The notes under the pieces: generated by a model
What the model was told of the DNA's origin: nothing
The model's input: only the letters and a program-made list of their open reading frames with translations
The model's database searches: none
In this document: one piece after another, positions 50,861 through 59,587 of the stretch
Position numbering within the stretch: position 1 is the first letter of the stretch
Layout of the letters: each line of letters opens with the position of its first letter
Made by a program: the position numbers and the translations under genes
Origin: Pseudodesulfovibrio aespoeensis Aspo-2
Lineage (GTDB): Bacteria; Desulfobacterota; Desulfovibrionia; Desulfovibrionales; Desulfovibrionaceae
DNA: 64,000 nt
Direction: 5' to 3'
Assembly: GCF_000176915.2 (NCBI RefSeq)
Contig: NC_014844.1
Coordinates: 806,001-870,000 of the forward strand

Positions 50861-52891
50861 ATGGCTGAAAGGATCGGCGTATACATTTGTCATTGCGGCT
50901 CGAACATCGCGGGCAAGGTCGATTGCGCGGATGTCGCAGGCTTTGCCGGGCGGATCAGGAACGTGGCGGTCTCGCGCGACTACCAGTTCATGTGCTCGGA
51001 TCCGGGGCAGGAGATGATCATCAGGGACATCCGCGAATATGGCCTGAACCGCGTGGTGGTGGCGTCCTGCTCGCCGCGCCTGCACGAGAAGACCTTTCAG
51101 AAGGCGTGCGCCCGCGGGGGGTTGAACCCCTACCTGATGCAGCATGCCTGCATCCGCGAGCACTGCTCGTGGATCACCGCCGATCCGGTCGAGGCCACGG
51201 CCAAGGCCAAGCACATCGTGGAAGCCGCAGTGGAGCGGGTGGGTCGGCATCAGGAACTGTTTTCGCGCGAGGTGGACGTGCTGCCCGATGTCATGGTCGT
51301 GGGCGCGGGCATTGCGGGCATCCAGGCGGCGCTCGACATCGCCAAGTCCGGCCACCGGGTGCATCTGGTGGAAAAGGCGCCGTCCATCGGCGGGCACATG
51401 GCCCAGTTCGACAAGACCTTTCCCACCCTCGACTGCGCGGCCTGCATCTCGACCCCCAAGATGGTGGCCGTCTCGCAGGAGCCCAACATCAACCTCATGA
51501 CCTGGAGCGAGGTGGTGGACGTGTCCGGCTTTGTGGGCAACTACACGGTCACTGTCCTGCACAAGCCCCGCTACATCAACGCCAGCATCTGCACCGGGTG
51601 CGGGGCTTGCCTTGAGAAATGCCCGACCAAGGCGCCCAGCGAATTCAACGAGGGGCTTGGCACGCGCAAGGCCATCTACCGCAACTCGCCCCAGGCCGTG
51701 CCCAACACCCCGGTCATCGACGGGACCATCTGCCGCAAGATCACCAAGGACAAGTGCGGCCTGTGCCAGCAGATATGCCCCACCGGGGCCATCGACTACA
51801 CCATGCAGGAGAGCCGCGAGGTTTTTCATGTGGGCAGCGTTGTCCTGGCCACGGGCTACGACACCATGGACCCGACGCCCATGGCCGAGTACGGGTATGG
51901 CCGCTACGGCGAGGTCTATACCGCGTTGCAGTTCGAACGGCTGAACAATGCCGTTGGCCCTACCGGGGGCAAGATTGTCATGAAGAACGGGGAGTCCCCG
52001 GAGAGCGTGGCCATCATCCACTGCGTGGGCAGCCGCGACAGGAATTATCACGAATACTGTTCGCGCACCTGCTGCATGTACGCCCTCAAGTACGACCACC
52101 TGATCAAGGACAAGATCGGTCACCACGCCAAGGTCTACAATTTCTACATCGACATGCGCTGCTTCGGGAAGGGGTACGAGGAGTTCTACCGGCGCGTCCA
52201 GGACGAGGGCGTGACCTTCATCCGGGGCCGCCCTGCCGAGATCGTGCAGGAGAACGGCAAGCTGGTGGTGGTGGGCGAGGACACCCTGCTCAGCATGAAC
52301 GTGCGCGTGCCCGTGGACATGGTGGTGCTGTGCACGGCCATGGAGCCCAGGGCGGACATGCCCGAGGTGGCCCGCGTCTTTGGCGTGGCCCAGGGGCAGG
52401 ACGGGTTCTTCCTGGAGGAGCATCCCAAGCTCGGGCCGGTCTCGACAGCCACGGACGGCGTGTTCCTGGCCGGGGCCTGCCAGGGGCCAAAGGACATCCC
52501 GGACGCGGTCTCCCACGCCTCGGGCGGGGCGGCCCAGGCCCTGGCCCTGGCGGCCAGGGGCAAGGTCTCCATCTCCCCGACCACGTCGTGGATCAACCCG
52601 GACATCTGCATCGGCTGCAAGGTGTGCATTGGCCTGTGCGCCTACTCGGCCATCGAGTTCGACGAGCGCCGCCAGGTGTCGGTCATCAACGAGGCCATGT
52701 GCAAGGGATGCGGCAGTTGCGCCGGGTATTGCCCAAGCGGGGCGGCCCAGATCAAGCACTTCAACGAGAACCAGATATTCGACGAAATCGACGGGTTGCT
52801 GGGCATGATGCCCGGCATTCCGATCATGCCCGATGCTGCGGGAGCGGAACACGAGACGCAACTTCACGCCCGCGCGGGCGAACCGGCCTAG
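50861..52891 (+). CDS. hdrA: heterodisulfide reductase subunit A-like flavoprotein
   Basis: HdrA is the FAD-containing subunit proposed to bifurcate electrons in Hdr complexes. The 676-residue protein starts with the HdrA N-terminal domain (IGVYICHCGSNIAGKVD, VVVASCSPRLHEKTF). It then has the FAD motif VVGAGIAGIQAALDIA (about 146-161), the Cys segment LDCAACISTPKM, and the ferredoxin site CTGCGACLEKCP (244-255). A further Cys group follows in CGLCQQICP (299-307), and the conserved HCVGSRDRNYHEYCSRTCC. Two C-terminal 4Fe-4S sites are seen (CIGCKVCIGLC and CKGCGSCAGYCP). It is followed 9 bp later by mvhD, and together these resemble the HdrA-MvhD electron-entry module. Confidence 0.93.
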   Translation: MAERIGVYICHCGSNIAGKVDCADVAGFAGRIRNVAVSRDYQFMCSDPGQEMIIRDIREYGLNRVVVASCSPRLHEKTFQKACARGGLNPYLMQHACIREHCSWITADPVEATAKAKHIVEAAVERVGRHQELFSREVDVLPDVMVVGAGIAGIQAALDIAKSGHRVHLVEKAPSIGGHMAQFDKTFPTLDCAACISTPKMVAVSQEPNINLMTWSEVVDVSGFVGNYTVTVLHKPRYINASICTGCGACLEKCPTKAPSEFNEGLGTRKAIYRNSPQAVPNTPVIDGTICRKITKDKCGLCQQICPTGAIDYTMQESREVFHVGSVVLATGYDTMDPTPMAEYGYGRYGEVYTALQFERLNNAVGPTGGKIVMKNGESPESVAIIHCVGSRDRNYHEYCSRTCCMYALKYDHLIKDKIGHHAKVYNFYIDMRCFGKGYEEFYRRVQDEGVTFIRGRPAEIVQENGKLVVVGEDTLLSMNVRVPVDMVVLCTAMEPRADMPEVARVFGVAQGQDGFFLEEHPKLGPVSTATDGVFLAGACQGPKDIPDAVSHASGGAAQALALAARGKVSISPTTSWINPDICIGCKVCIGLCAYSAIEFDERRQVSVINEAMCKGCGSCAGYCPSGAAQIKHFNENQIFDEIDGLLGMMPGIPIMPDAAGAEHETQLHARAGEPA

Positions 52892-52900
52892 GAGGCTGTC

Positions 52901-53326
52901 ATGCGCAACGAGTTCGAACCGACCATACTGGCCTTTGTCTGCAACTGGTGCACCTACACGGCGGCGGATCTTGCCGGGACCTCCCGCATGGTCCAGCAGC
53001 CCAACCTGCGGCTGGTGCGGATGATGTGCACCGGCATGGTGGACCCCAAGTACATCGTCAAGTCCCTGCTCTCCGGGGCGGACGGCGTGCTCGTCAGCGG
53101 CTGCCATCCCGGCGACTGCCACTACATCAACGGCAACTACAAGGCCCGGCGCAGGATCAAGCTCTTAAACGAAATCCTGCCCCAGTTCGGCATCGACAAG
53201 GGCCGCGTCAAGCTGACCTGGGTCGGGGCCAGCGAGGGCAATGAATTCGCGGCCACGGTGAACCATTTCATCAACGAGATCAGAGAACTCGGTCCCATGG
53301 AAGCGCGTTCCATGGCCGTGGTCTAA
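52901..53326 (+). CDS. mvhD: MvhD-like iron-sulfur electron transfer subunit
   Basis: This 141-residue protein belongs to the MvhD family (hydrogenase iron-sulfur subunit delta). It binds a [2Fe-2S] cluster and links an electron donor to HdrA. Family motifs are AFVCNWCTYTAADLAG, VRMMCTGMVDPKYIVKSLLSGADGVLVSGCHPGDCHYINGN and LTWVGASEGNEFAATV. In methanogens its partner is a hydrogenase or formate dehydrogenase. Here no hydrogenase follows, but an FdhB/FrhB-like protein does. The spacing to both neighbours is under 30 bp. Confidence 0.94.
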   Translation: MRNEFEPTILAFVCNWCTYTAADLAGTSRMVQQPNLRLVRMMCTGMVDPKYIVKSLLSGADGVLVSGCHPGDCHYINGNYKARRRIKLLNEILPQFGIDKGRVKLTWVGASEGNEFAATVNHFINEIRELGPMEARSMAVV

Positions 53327-53350
53327 CAGCGCTGACAAAGGGGTGACGAC

Positions 53351-54493
53351 ATGGCGACCACAGCGAAGATACAGGTGGAAGGAAACAATCCGGTCTTGGC
53401 CCTCCAGGGCTTTCTGAAGGGGTTGCTGGGCGACGAATCCATCGGCGGTGTGCTGGTGTCGGTCCACCATTTTGGCAAGGGCATGCCCATGCCGACCCTG
53501 GTGACCGATCCGGCGCAGCTCTCTGGCGCGGACCCGCTGGCCCCGGCCTTTCCCATGAACAGCGCCAAGCTCCTGTCCCGCCTGACGCGCGGCCAGGCGG
53601 GCGAGCGCATCGCGGCGGTCATGCGTCCGTGCGAGATCAGGGCGTTTGTCGAGCTGGTCAAGCTCAACCAGGGCAGCCTCGATAACGTCATCCTGGTGGG
53701 CATGGACTGTCTGGGGGCCTACGACAACGTCAACTACAAGCTGTTTCTGGGCGATCAGGACCCGTTTGCCGCCACCCTTGGTTTTCATGGCGTGAACGGG
53801 GTCGGCGTGTCCGCCGGAGGGGTCGAGATAGCCAACGCCTGCAAGGCGTGCGAGCACCCGTCGCCGACCAACGCGGACATCGTCATCGGCGTTGCCGGGG
53901 CGGACCTGCGCGAGAGCATCCCGGTCATGGCCACCAGCGCGCGCGGCGAGGCGTTGCTCAGCGCGCTGAATCTGCCGGAAATCCAGTCCACCAACGGGCG
54001 CGACAAGGCCCTGGCCGCCCTGGTGGAGGCCAGGACCGTCTACCGCGACGCCATGATCGAGCAGACCAAGAGTGTGACCGGCACCCTGACCGACCTGTCC
54101 GAGTACCTTGCGGGCTGCGTCAACTGTTACAACTGCCGGGTGGCCTGCCCGGTCTGCTACTGCAAGGAGTGCGTCTTCAACACCGATGTCTTCGAGCACA
54201 AGCCGTGGCAGTACGTGGAGTGGGCCAAGCGCAAGGGCAGCCTCAAGATGCCCACGGATACCATCTTTTACCACCTGACGCGCATGGCGCACATGAGCAT
54301 GGCCTGCGTCGGATGCGGGCAGTGTTCCAACGCCTGTCCCAACGACATCCCGGTCATGGAGCTGTTCAGGACGGTTGCCGCGCGGACCCAGGCGAGCTTC
54401 GACTACGAGCCGGGGCGCAGCCTGGACGAGCCTCCGCCCATGTCGGTGTTCAAGGAGGACGAGTTCCAGGACACGGTGTCGCACATGGTCTGA
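53351..54493 (+). CDS. FdhB/FrhB-like iron-sulfur protein
   Basis: This 380-residue protein resembles the beta subunit of coenzyme F420 hydrogenase/formate dehydrogenase. The central part has AAVMRPCEIRAFVELVKLNQGSLDNVILVGMDCLG, typical of the FrhB/FdhB C-terminal domain. The C-terminal part has the Cys-rich segment CVNCYNCRVACPVCYCKECVF (near 256) and a classic 4Fe-4S site CVGCGQCSNACP (near 318). Such subunits usually carry FAD and pass electrons from NAD(P)H, F420H2 or formate modules to MvhD/HdrA. No catalytic formate dehydrogenase or hydrogenase subunit is encoded in the operon, so the donor is unknown. ATG 53351 follows AAAGGGG. Confidence 0.85.
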   Translation: MATTAKIQVEGNNPVLALQGFLKGLLGDESIGGVLVSVHHFGKGMPMPTLVTDPAQLSGADPLAPAFPMNSAKLLSRLTRGQAGERIAAVMRPCEIRAFVELVKLNQGSLDNVILVGMDCLGAYDNVNYKLFLGDQDPFAATLGFHGVNGVGVSAGGVEIANACKACEHPSPTNADIVIGVAGADLRESIPVMATSARGEALLSALNLPEIQSTNGRDKALAALVEARTVYRDAMIEQTKSVTGTLTDLSEYLAGCVNCYNCRVACPVCYCKECVFNTDVFEHKPWQYVEWAKRKGSLKMPTDTIFYHLTRMAHMSMACVGCGQCSNACPNDIPVMELFRTVAARTQASFDYEPGRSLDEPPPMSVFKEDEFQDTVSHMV

Positions 54494-54520
54494 TCGGGAG
54501 CATGAGTTTGGGAGGTCATT

Positions 54521-57500
54521 ATGAGAAAGCAATACGGCGCATTGGTGGTCGGAGCGGGTATAGGCGGCATCCGGGCCGCCCTGGATCTGGCCGTCACCGG
54601 CCACAAGGTCGCGCTCATCGACAGGCGGCCAAACCACGGCGGCATCCTGAGCCAGCTCGACCACCAGTTCCCGTCGGACCATTGCGGCATGTGCAAGATG
54701 CTGCCGCTCATGGCGCGCGATTCGTCGAGCCAGTTCTGCCTGCGCAAGGGGTTATTCCACGACAACATCGACATCATGCTCTCCACCGAGCTGGTGGAGC
54801 TTGAGGGCGAGCCGGGCAAGTTCTTCGTGTCCCTCAGCCGCAAGTCCACGCTGATCGACCCGGCCAGGTGCGTCAGTTGCGGCAAGTGCTCGGAGGTCTG
54901 CCCGGTGCGGGTGCCGAGCGAGTACAACGCCGGGCTGACCATGCGGGCCGCCGTGCATCTGCCGGTGCCTCACGCCATCCCCAACCACTACGTGGTCGAC
55001 CTCGAAAACTGCCAGCGGTGCTGGAAGTGTCACGAGGCGTGCCCCACCGGAGCCATTGACTTCAAGTTCGACGAGCGCAAGGACTTCCACATCCTGGTGG
55101 CGGACAGCGATCCGGCGGTGGCGGCCATGATCAGGGAGAGTCTGGGCGAGCAGAACTTCCCCCTGCATTTCGCCGCTTCGGGCAGCGAGGCCGTGGACAT
55201 GCTTGCCGAAGGGAGTGAGGCCGGAGGCGGGCGCATCAGGCTGACGCTGCTGGGCATGAATCTGGACGACATGGGCGCGGACCGCGTGCTGACGCGTTGC
55301 CGCGAGCTGCGGCCCGACATGCCCGTGGTGCTCCTGGCCGAGCCGGAACAGGCGGAACAGGCCGCCGAACTGGTCATGCAGGGCGCGCGCGAACACCTGA
55401 CCAAGCCCCTGTCGGCCAAGCGGTTCGTGCCCTGGCTCGACAAGCTCTACATGCGCATCATGTCCGACACGGTGGAGGAGCTTGAGGTCGGGGCCGTGGT
55501 CCTGGCCGGCGGGTTCGAGTGCTACAATCCGGTCATGGACCCGGAGGGCGGCCAGGATGTGTGGTGCTACGACCACCCCGGCGTGCTCACGGCGGTGGAG
55601 TTCGAGCGGCTGCTCAGCCACGCCGGACCGACTGGAGGCCGCCTGCTCAGGCCGGGCGACAACGCCCCGGTGCGCAAGATCGCCTGGATACAGTGCGTGG
55701 GCTCGCGCGATGTGCAAAAGGGCGCGGATTTCTGCTCGGCGGTGTGCTGCATGTTCTCCATCAAGGAGGCCGTGCTGGCCAAAAAGGCCGCGGCCGGCGA
55801 CCTGGACGCCACCATCTTCTACATGGACATGCGGACCACGGGCAAGGGGTACCAGCGGTATCGCAACCGGGCTGAGGCCGAGGATGGCGTGCGCTTCGTG
55901 CGCAGCAGGCCTCACTCTGTCGTGCCTGCTCCGGACGGCAAGGGGCTGAAGATCGAGTTCATGACCGACGACGGCGCGCTGGTCGAGGAAATCTACGACA
56001 TGGTCGTGCTGGCCGCCGGGGCTCGCCCGCCCCGCGGCATGGACAAGTTCGCCCTGACCGCGGGCCTGGACCTCAACGAATGGGGATTCGTGCAAACCCA
56101 GCCCTACGCCCCGGAGCGGACCAGCCGCGTGGGCGTGTTCTCGGCAGGCGCGTTCGGCGAGCCCAAGGACATCTCGGAGTCGGTCATCCAGGCCGGCGCC
56201 GCAGCCTCGGCTGCGTCGCGGATCATCAAGATCTACGACGTGCTGGCCGGGATCGGCGGCGAGCCGGAGCCATCCTACCCCGACGTGTCCAGGGAGCCGC
56301 CCCGGACCTTTGTGGCCGTGTGCGCCTCCTGCCCCACCCTTGAGCTGGCCGTGGACCTGGACGCCCTGAGCCAAAGGCTGGCAACGGTCCATTCCGTGTG
56401 CAAGGTGGTGGCCGTGGGCAGCGCCTGCACCCATGCGGGCTGGAAGGACATCGAGCGCGGCGTGGCCGAGTTCAAGCCCAACCGGGTGCTGATCGGCGCG
56501 TGCATGCCCTATGCCTACATCCCCCGCCTCAAGGAGCTTGGCCGGGCCATCGGGTTGAATCCCGCCCTCATGGACGTGGTGGACATCTACAGCCCCACCT
56601 TTGACATGGGCCGGGACGACGACCCGGAGAGGCCGGACAGGACCATCAAGGCCGAAAAGGAGATTTACGCCGCCCTGGCCACTGCCGTGGCCCGGCTCCA
56701 GGGTGCGGACCCGGTGCCGCCGCCGACCATGGTGGACGTGGCCCGGTCCGCCCTGGTGGTGGGCGGCGGACTGGCCGGCATGACCGCGTCCATGTCCATC
56801 GCGGACCAGGGATACGGCGTCTGTCTGGTGGAGTCCGAGGAGGAGCTTGGCGGCATGGCCATGCGGCTGCACACGCAGCTCGACGGCACGGACCCGCGCA
56901 AGTTCATGGAGGAGCTGATTGGCCAGGTGGAGAAGCATCCGAACATCAAGGTGTTCAAGGACTCGCGCGTGGTGCTCTCGCGGGGCAGCGCCGGACGGTT
57001 CCGCTCGGCCATCGCCAGCCCGCGGGGGGTCTTTCCCCTGGAGCACGGCGTGACCATCCTGGCCACGGGCGGGCATGAGGCCAAGGTGTATGAGAGCGGC
57101 CTGTGTGTCCACAAGTCGGTCATGACCCATCTGGCCATGGAAGAGGGGCTGGCCAGCGGCACCATCGACGCCGGGGCGCTGGGGTCGGTGGTCATGATCC
57201 AGTGCTGGCGCGCGCCCGACGAGGACCGCAAGTATTGCAGCCGGGTCTGCTGCCCGGAGATGCTCAAGAACGTCCTCACCCTCAAGGAGCGCAACCCGAA
57301 TCTGCCCATCTACGTGTTCTACCGCGACATCATGACCCAGGGGTTCCTTGAGACCTACTACACCAAGGCGCGCAAGGCCGGGGCCATCTTCATCCGCTAC
57401 GATTCCGACACCAGGCCTGTGGTCACCTTCGAGGAAGGCAGGCCTGTGGTCACGGGACGCGATCCGGTCCTGGGCGCCGAGGTCCGGTTCAGGCCCGATC

Positions 57501-57994
57501 TCCTCTCCCTTTCGAGCGGCTTGGAGCCCAACGACGTGGAGGAACTGCTTGAAATCTTCGGGGTGGAGATCGACGGGGACGGCTTCTACCGCGAGGCGGA
57601 CTTCAAGTGGCGGCCCGTGGATTTCCTCAAGCAGGGCCTCTACATGTGCGGCATCGCCCACTCGCCCCGGCGCATGGACGAGACTATCGCCTCGGCCAAG
57701 GCTGCGGCCCAGCGCGCCCTGCGTATCCTCAACGCCGAGAAGATCACCCGCGAGACCGTGGTGGCCCAGGTGCGCCACTCCCTGTGCTCCCTGTGTCAGG
57801 CGTGCGTGGCGGCCTGCCCCTATGGCGCGCGCTCCCTGGACATGGACGCCGGGCGCATCGCGGTGGACGAGATACTCTGCCAGGGGTGCGGGGCGTGCGC
57901 GGCCGTGTGCCCCAACAGCGCGACCATACTCAAGGGATTCCACGACGGGCCGATGATGTCGGTCATCGACGCGGCCCTGGAAGAACCGGCATAG
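54521..57994 (+). CDS. double HdrA-like flavoprotein with embedded pseudo-receiver domain
   Basis: This 1157-residue protein joins two HdrA-like units. Unit 1 has an FAD motif (VVGAGIGGIRAALDLA, 9-24), Cys segment HCGMCKM (54-60), and 4Fe-4S sites CVSCGKCSEVCP (117-128) and CQRCWKCHEACP (164-175). A receiver-like domain (about 189-312; HILVADSDPAVAAMIRESLG, then TLLGMNLDDMGADRVL and LTKPLS) interrupts it. Gly245 replaces the phospho-acceptor Asp. The rest of unit 1 follows, with QCVGSRDVQKGADFCSAVCC (391-410). Unit 2 has an HdrA N-terminal-like part (597-690), a second FAD motif (VVGGGLAGM, 746-754), the variant QCWRAPDEDRKYCSRVCC and two final 4Fe-4S sites (1089-1099, 1120-1130). It probably acts as a second flavin site of the Hdr complex. 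Confidence 0.9.
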   Translation: MRKQYGALVVGAGIGGIRAALDLAVTGHKVALIDRRPNHGGILSQLDHQFPSDHCGMCKMLPLMARDSSSQFCLRKGLFHDNIDIMLSTELVELEGEPGKFFVSLSRKSTLIDPARCVSCGKCSEVCPVRVPSEYNAGLTMRAAVHLPVPHAIPNHYVVDLENCQRCWKCHEACPTGAIDFKFDERKDFHILVADSDPAVAAMIRESLGEQNFPLHFAASGSEAVDMLAEGSEAGGGRIRLTLLGMNLDDMGADRVLTRCRELRPDMPVVLLAEPEQAEQAAELVMQGAREHLTKPLSAKRFVPWLDKLYMRIMSDTVEELEVGAVVLAGGFECYNPVMDPEGGQDVWCYDHPGVLTAVEFERLLSHAGPTGGRLLRPGDNAPVRKIAWIQCVGSRDVQKGADFCSAVCCMFSIKEAVLAKKAAAGDLDATIFYMDMRTTGKGYQRYRNRAEAEDGVRFVRSRPHSVVPAPDGKGLKIEFMTDDGALVEEIYDMVVLAAGARPPRGMDKFALTAGLDLNEWGFVQTQPYAPERTSRVGVFSAGAFGEPKDISESVIQAGAAASAASRIIKIYDVLAGIGGEPEPSYPDVSREPPRTFVAVCASCPTLELAVDLDALSQRLATVHSVCKVVAVGSACTHAGWKDIERGVAEFKPNRVLIGACMPYAYIPRLKELGRAIGLNPALMDVVDIYSPTFDMGRDDDPERPDRTIKAEKEIYAALATAVARLQGADPVPPPTMVDVARSALVVGGGLAGMTASMSIADQGYGVCLVESEEELGGMAMRLHTQLDGTDPRKFMEELIGQVEKHPNIKVFKDSRVVLSRGSAGRFRSAIASPRGVFPLEHGVTILATGGHEAKVYESGLCVHKSVMTHLAMEEGLASGTIDAGALGSVVMIQCWRAPDEDRKYCSRVCCPEMLKNVLTLKERNPNLPIYVFYRDIMTQGFLETYYTKARKAGAIFIRYDSDTRPVVTFEEGRPVVTGRDPVLGAEVRFRPDLLSLSSGLEPNDVEELLEIFGVEIDGDGFYREADFKWRPVDFLKQGLYMCGIAHSPRRMDETIASAKAAAQRALRILNAEKITRETVVAQVRHSLCSLCQACVAACPYGARSLDMDAGRIAVDEILCQGCGACAAVCPNSATILKGFHDGPMMSVIDAALEEPA

Positions 57995-58010
57995 CCAAGG
58001 ACGGTGAGCC

Positions 58011-58580
58011 ATGAGCGAAGTGAAGACAAGGACATGGAGCCCGGCGACAGACGAATACCAGGCCGTGCTGGCCGGACTGCGGGACATGGTGGGGGCGTGC
58101 ATGCAGTGCGGCACCTGCACCGCGTCCTGCCCCAACTGGCACGCCATGGATGTGTCCCCGCGCCGCATGTGGCGGATGATCCAGTTCGGCATGCTCGACG
58201 AGATCCTGGAGAGCCGGACCTTCTGGCTGTGCTCGTCATGCTACATGTGCACCCTGCGCTGCCCGCGGGGGCTCAAGCTGACCTCGGCCATGGGCGCGCT
58301 CAAGCGGTTGGCGCGGCTCGACGGATCAAGGCAGGCCAGGCGCAACGGGGCCTTCTACGAGGCGTTCATGGCCGATGTGGAGGCCAACGGGCGGCTCCAG
58401 GAGGCGAGCATGATGCAGGGCTATTTCCTGCGGCGCATGGACCCGAGGCTGCCCCTGTCCTTTCTGCCCCTGGGGCTGAAGATGCTCGGCAAGGGCAAGC
58501 TGCACCTGCCGAACCATGCCCAGCGCGGACGGCTCGGACCCATGTTTGCCAAGGTCAGACAGATGGAGGCGGGATCATGA
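58011..58580 (+). CDS. hdrC: heterodisulfide reductase subunit C-like iron-sulfur protein
   Basis: HdrC passes electrons from HdrA to HdrB. The 189-residue soluble protein has two 4Fe-4S sites, CMQCGTCTASCPNW (near 30-41) and CSSCYMCTLRCPRG (near 73-84), with the family's SPRRMWRMIQFGMLDEIL between them. The C-terminal 90 residues are basic and helical. The stop overlaps the start of hdrB (ATGA). Confidence 0.93.
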   Translation: MSEVKTRTWSPATDEYQAVLAGLRDMVGACMQCGTCTASCPNWHAMDVSPRRMWRMIQFGMLDEILESRTFWLCSSCYMCTLRCPRGLKLTSAMGALKRLARLDGSRQARRNGAFYEAFMADVEANGRLQEASMMQGYFLRRMDPRLPLSFLPLGLKMLGKGKLHLPNHAQRGRLGPMFAKVRQMEAGS

Positions 58581-59587
58581 AGTACGCATACTACCCCGGC
58601 TGCTCGCTCATGGAGAGCGCGCGCGAATTCGATGTCTCGGTCCGGGCGGTCATGGACAGGCTCGGCGCAGAGCTGATCGAGATTCCGGACTGGACGTGCT
58701 GCGGGGCGAGCGCGGCCGAGCCGGTCAGCAAGCTCATGAACTACGCCCTGCCAGCCCGCAACTTGGCCATTGTCCAGGACGAGCTGCCGGGCCTGGACGT
58801 GCTCGCCCCGTGCAGCGCCTGCTACCTCAACCTGCTCAAGGTCAACCGCGAGGTGGTGGGCGAGCGGCATCTGCATGGCCGGGTCAACGAGGTGCTGGCC
58901 GCATCCGGCCTGACCTACCGGGGCGAGGTGAACGTGCGCCACCTGCTGGACGTGCTGCTCAACGACGTGGGCGCGGGGATCATGGCCCAGAAGGTGACTC
59001 GCGGTCTGGAGGGCATGAAGCTCGCGCCCTACTATGGCTGCCAGATTCTTAGGCCCTATCCCGTGTTCGACTCGCCGGGCAGGCCCACCTCCATGGAGCC
59101 GATCATCCGGGCCATGGGCGGGCAGGTGCATGAATGGGACTGCGGCAACCGGTGCTGCGGCGCGTCGCTCATGGTCGGCCACCGCGACGTGGCGCTGCAC
59201 TCCGTGGCCGCGATCCTCGATCAGGCCGACGGGGCAGACGCCGTGGTTACGGTCTGCCCCCTGTGCCAGATGAATCTCGAAGCCTACCAGGGCCAGGCCG
59301 TCAGGGCGGGGGGCCGCCGGGTGCCGGTGCTCTACCTGACGCAGGTCATGGGGCTGGCCCTGGGCCTGGACGAGGAGGCCGTGCAGCTGGGCAAGAACCT
59401 GAGCCTGAACGCCGGAGCCAGACACGGCATTGAAACGCGGGCCTGGAGCCTTGGGCTTCAGGCCGAAGATGCCGAGTCCGGCCAGGGGGGTCCGGGCGAG
59501 CCCCGGCCAGATCGGCCAGACCGGCCAGACCGGCCAGACCGGCCAGAAAAGAAGAGTAACCTCAACAAGGGAGCGAATCATGTTTAA
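58577..59587 (+). CDS. hdrB: heterodisulfide reductase subunit B-like CCG-domain protein
   Basis: HdrB carries the catalytic noncubane [4Fe-4S] clusters that reduce disulfides. The 336-residue protein has two CCG motifs: TCCGASAAEP with the later CSACY, and RCCGASLMVGH with CPLCQ, fitting the CX(31-39)CCGX(35-36)CXXC pattern. It starts KYAYYPGCSLMES as usual. The last 50 residues are an unusual tail of DRP repeats (DRPDRPDRPDRPEKK) encoded by 9-bp tandem repeats, not seen in classical HdrB. The last codons overlap the following usp start. Confidence 0.92.
   Translation: MKYAYYPGCSLMESAREFDVSVRAVMDRLGAELIEIPDWTCCGASAAEPVSKLMNYALPARNLAIVQDELPGLDVLAPCSACYLNLLKVNREVVGERHLHGRVNEVLAASGLTYRGEVNVRHLLDVLLNDVGAGIMAQKVTRGLEGMKLAPYYGCQILRPYPVFDSPGRPTSMEPIIRAMGGQVHEWDCGNRCCGASLMVGHRDVALHSVAAILDQADGADAVVTVCPLCQMNLEAYQGQAVRAGGRRVPVLYLTQVMGLALGLDEEAVQLGKNLSLNAGARHGIETRAWSLGLQAEDAESGQGGPGEPRPDRPDRPDRPDRPEKKSNLNKGANHV
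59504..59547 (+). repeat. 9-bp tandem repeat in the hdrB 3' end
   Basis: Five units of CGGCCAGAN (CGGCCAGAT, three CGGCCAGAC, final CGGCCAGA) lie in frame and encode the Asp-Arg-Pro tail of HdrB. The repeat could expand or contract without frameshift. Confidence 0.85.
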
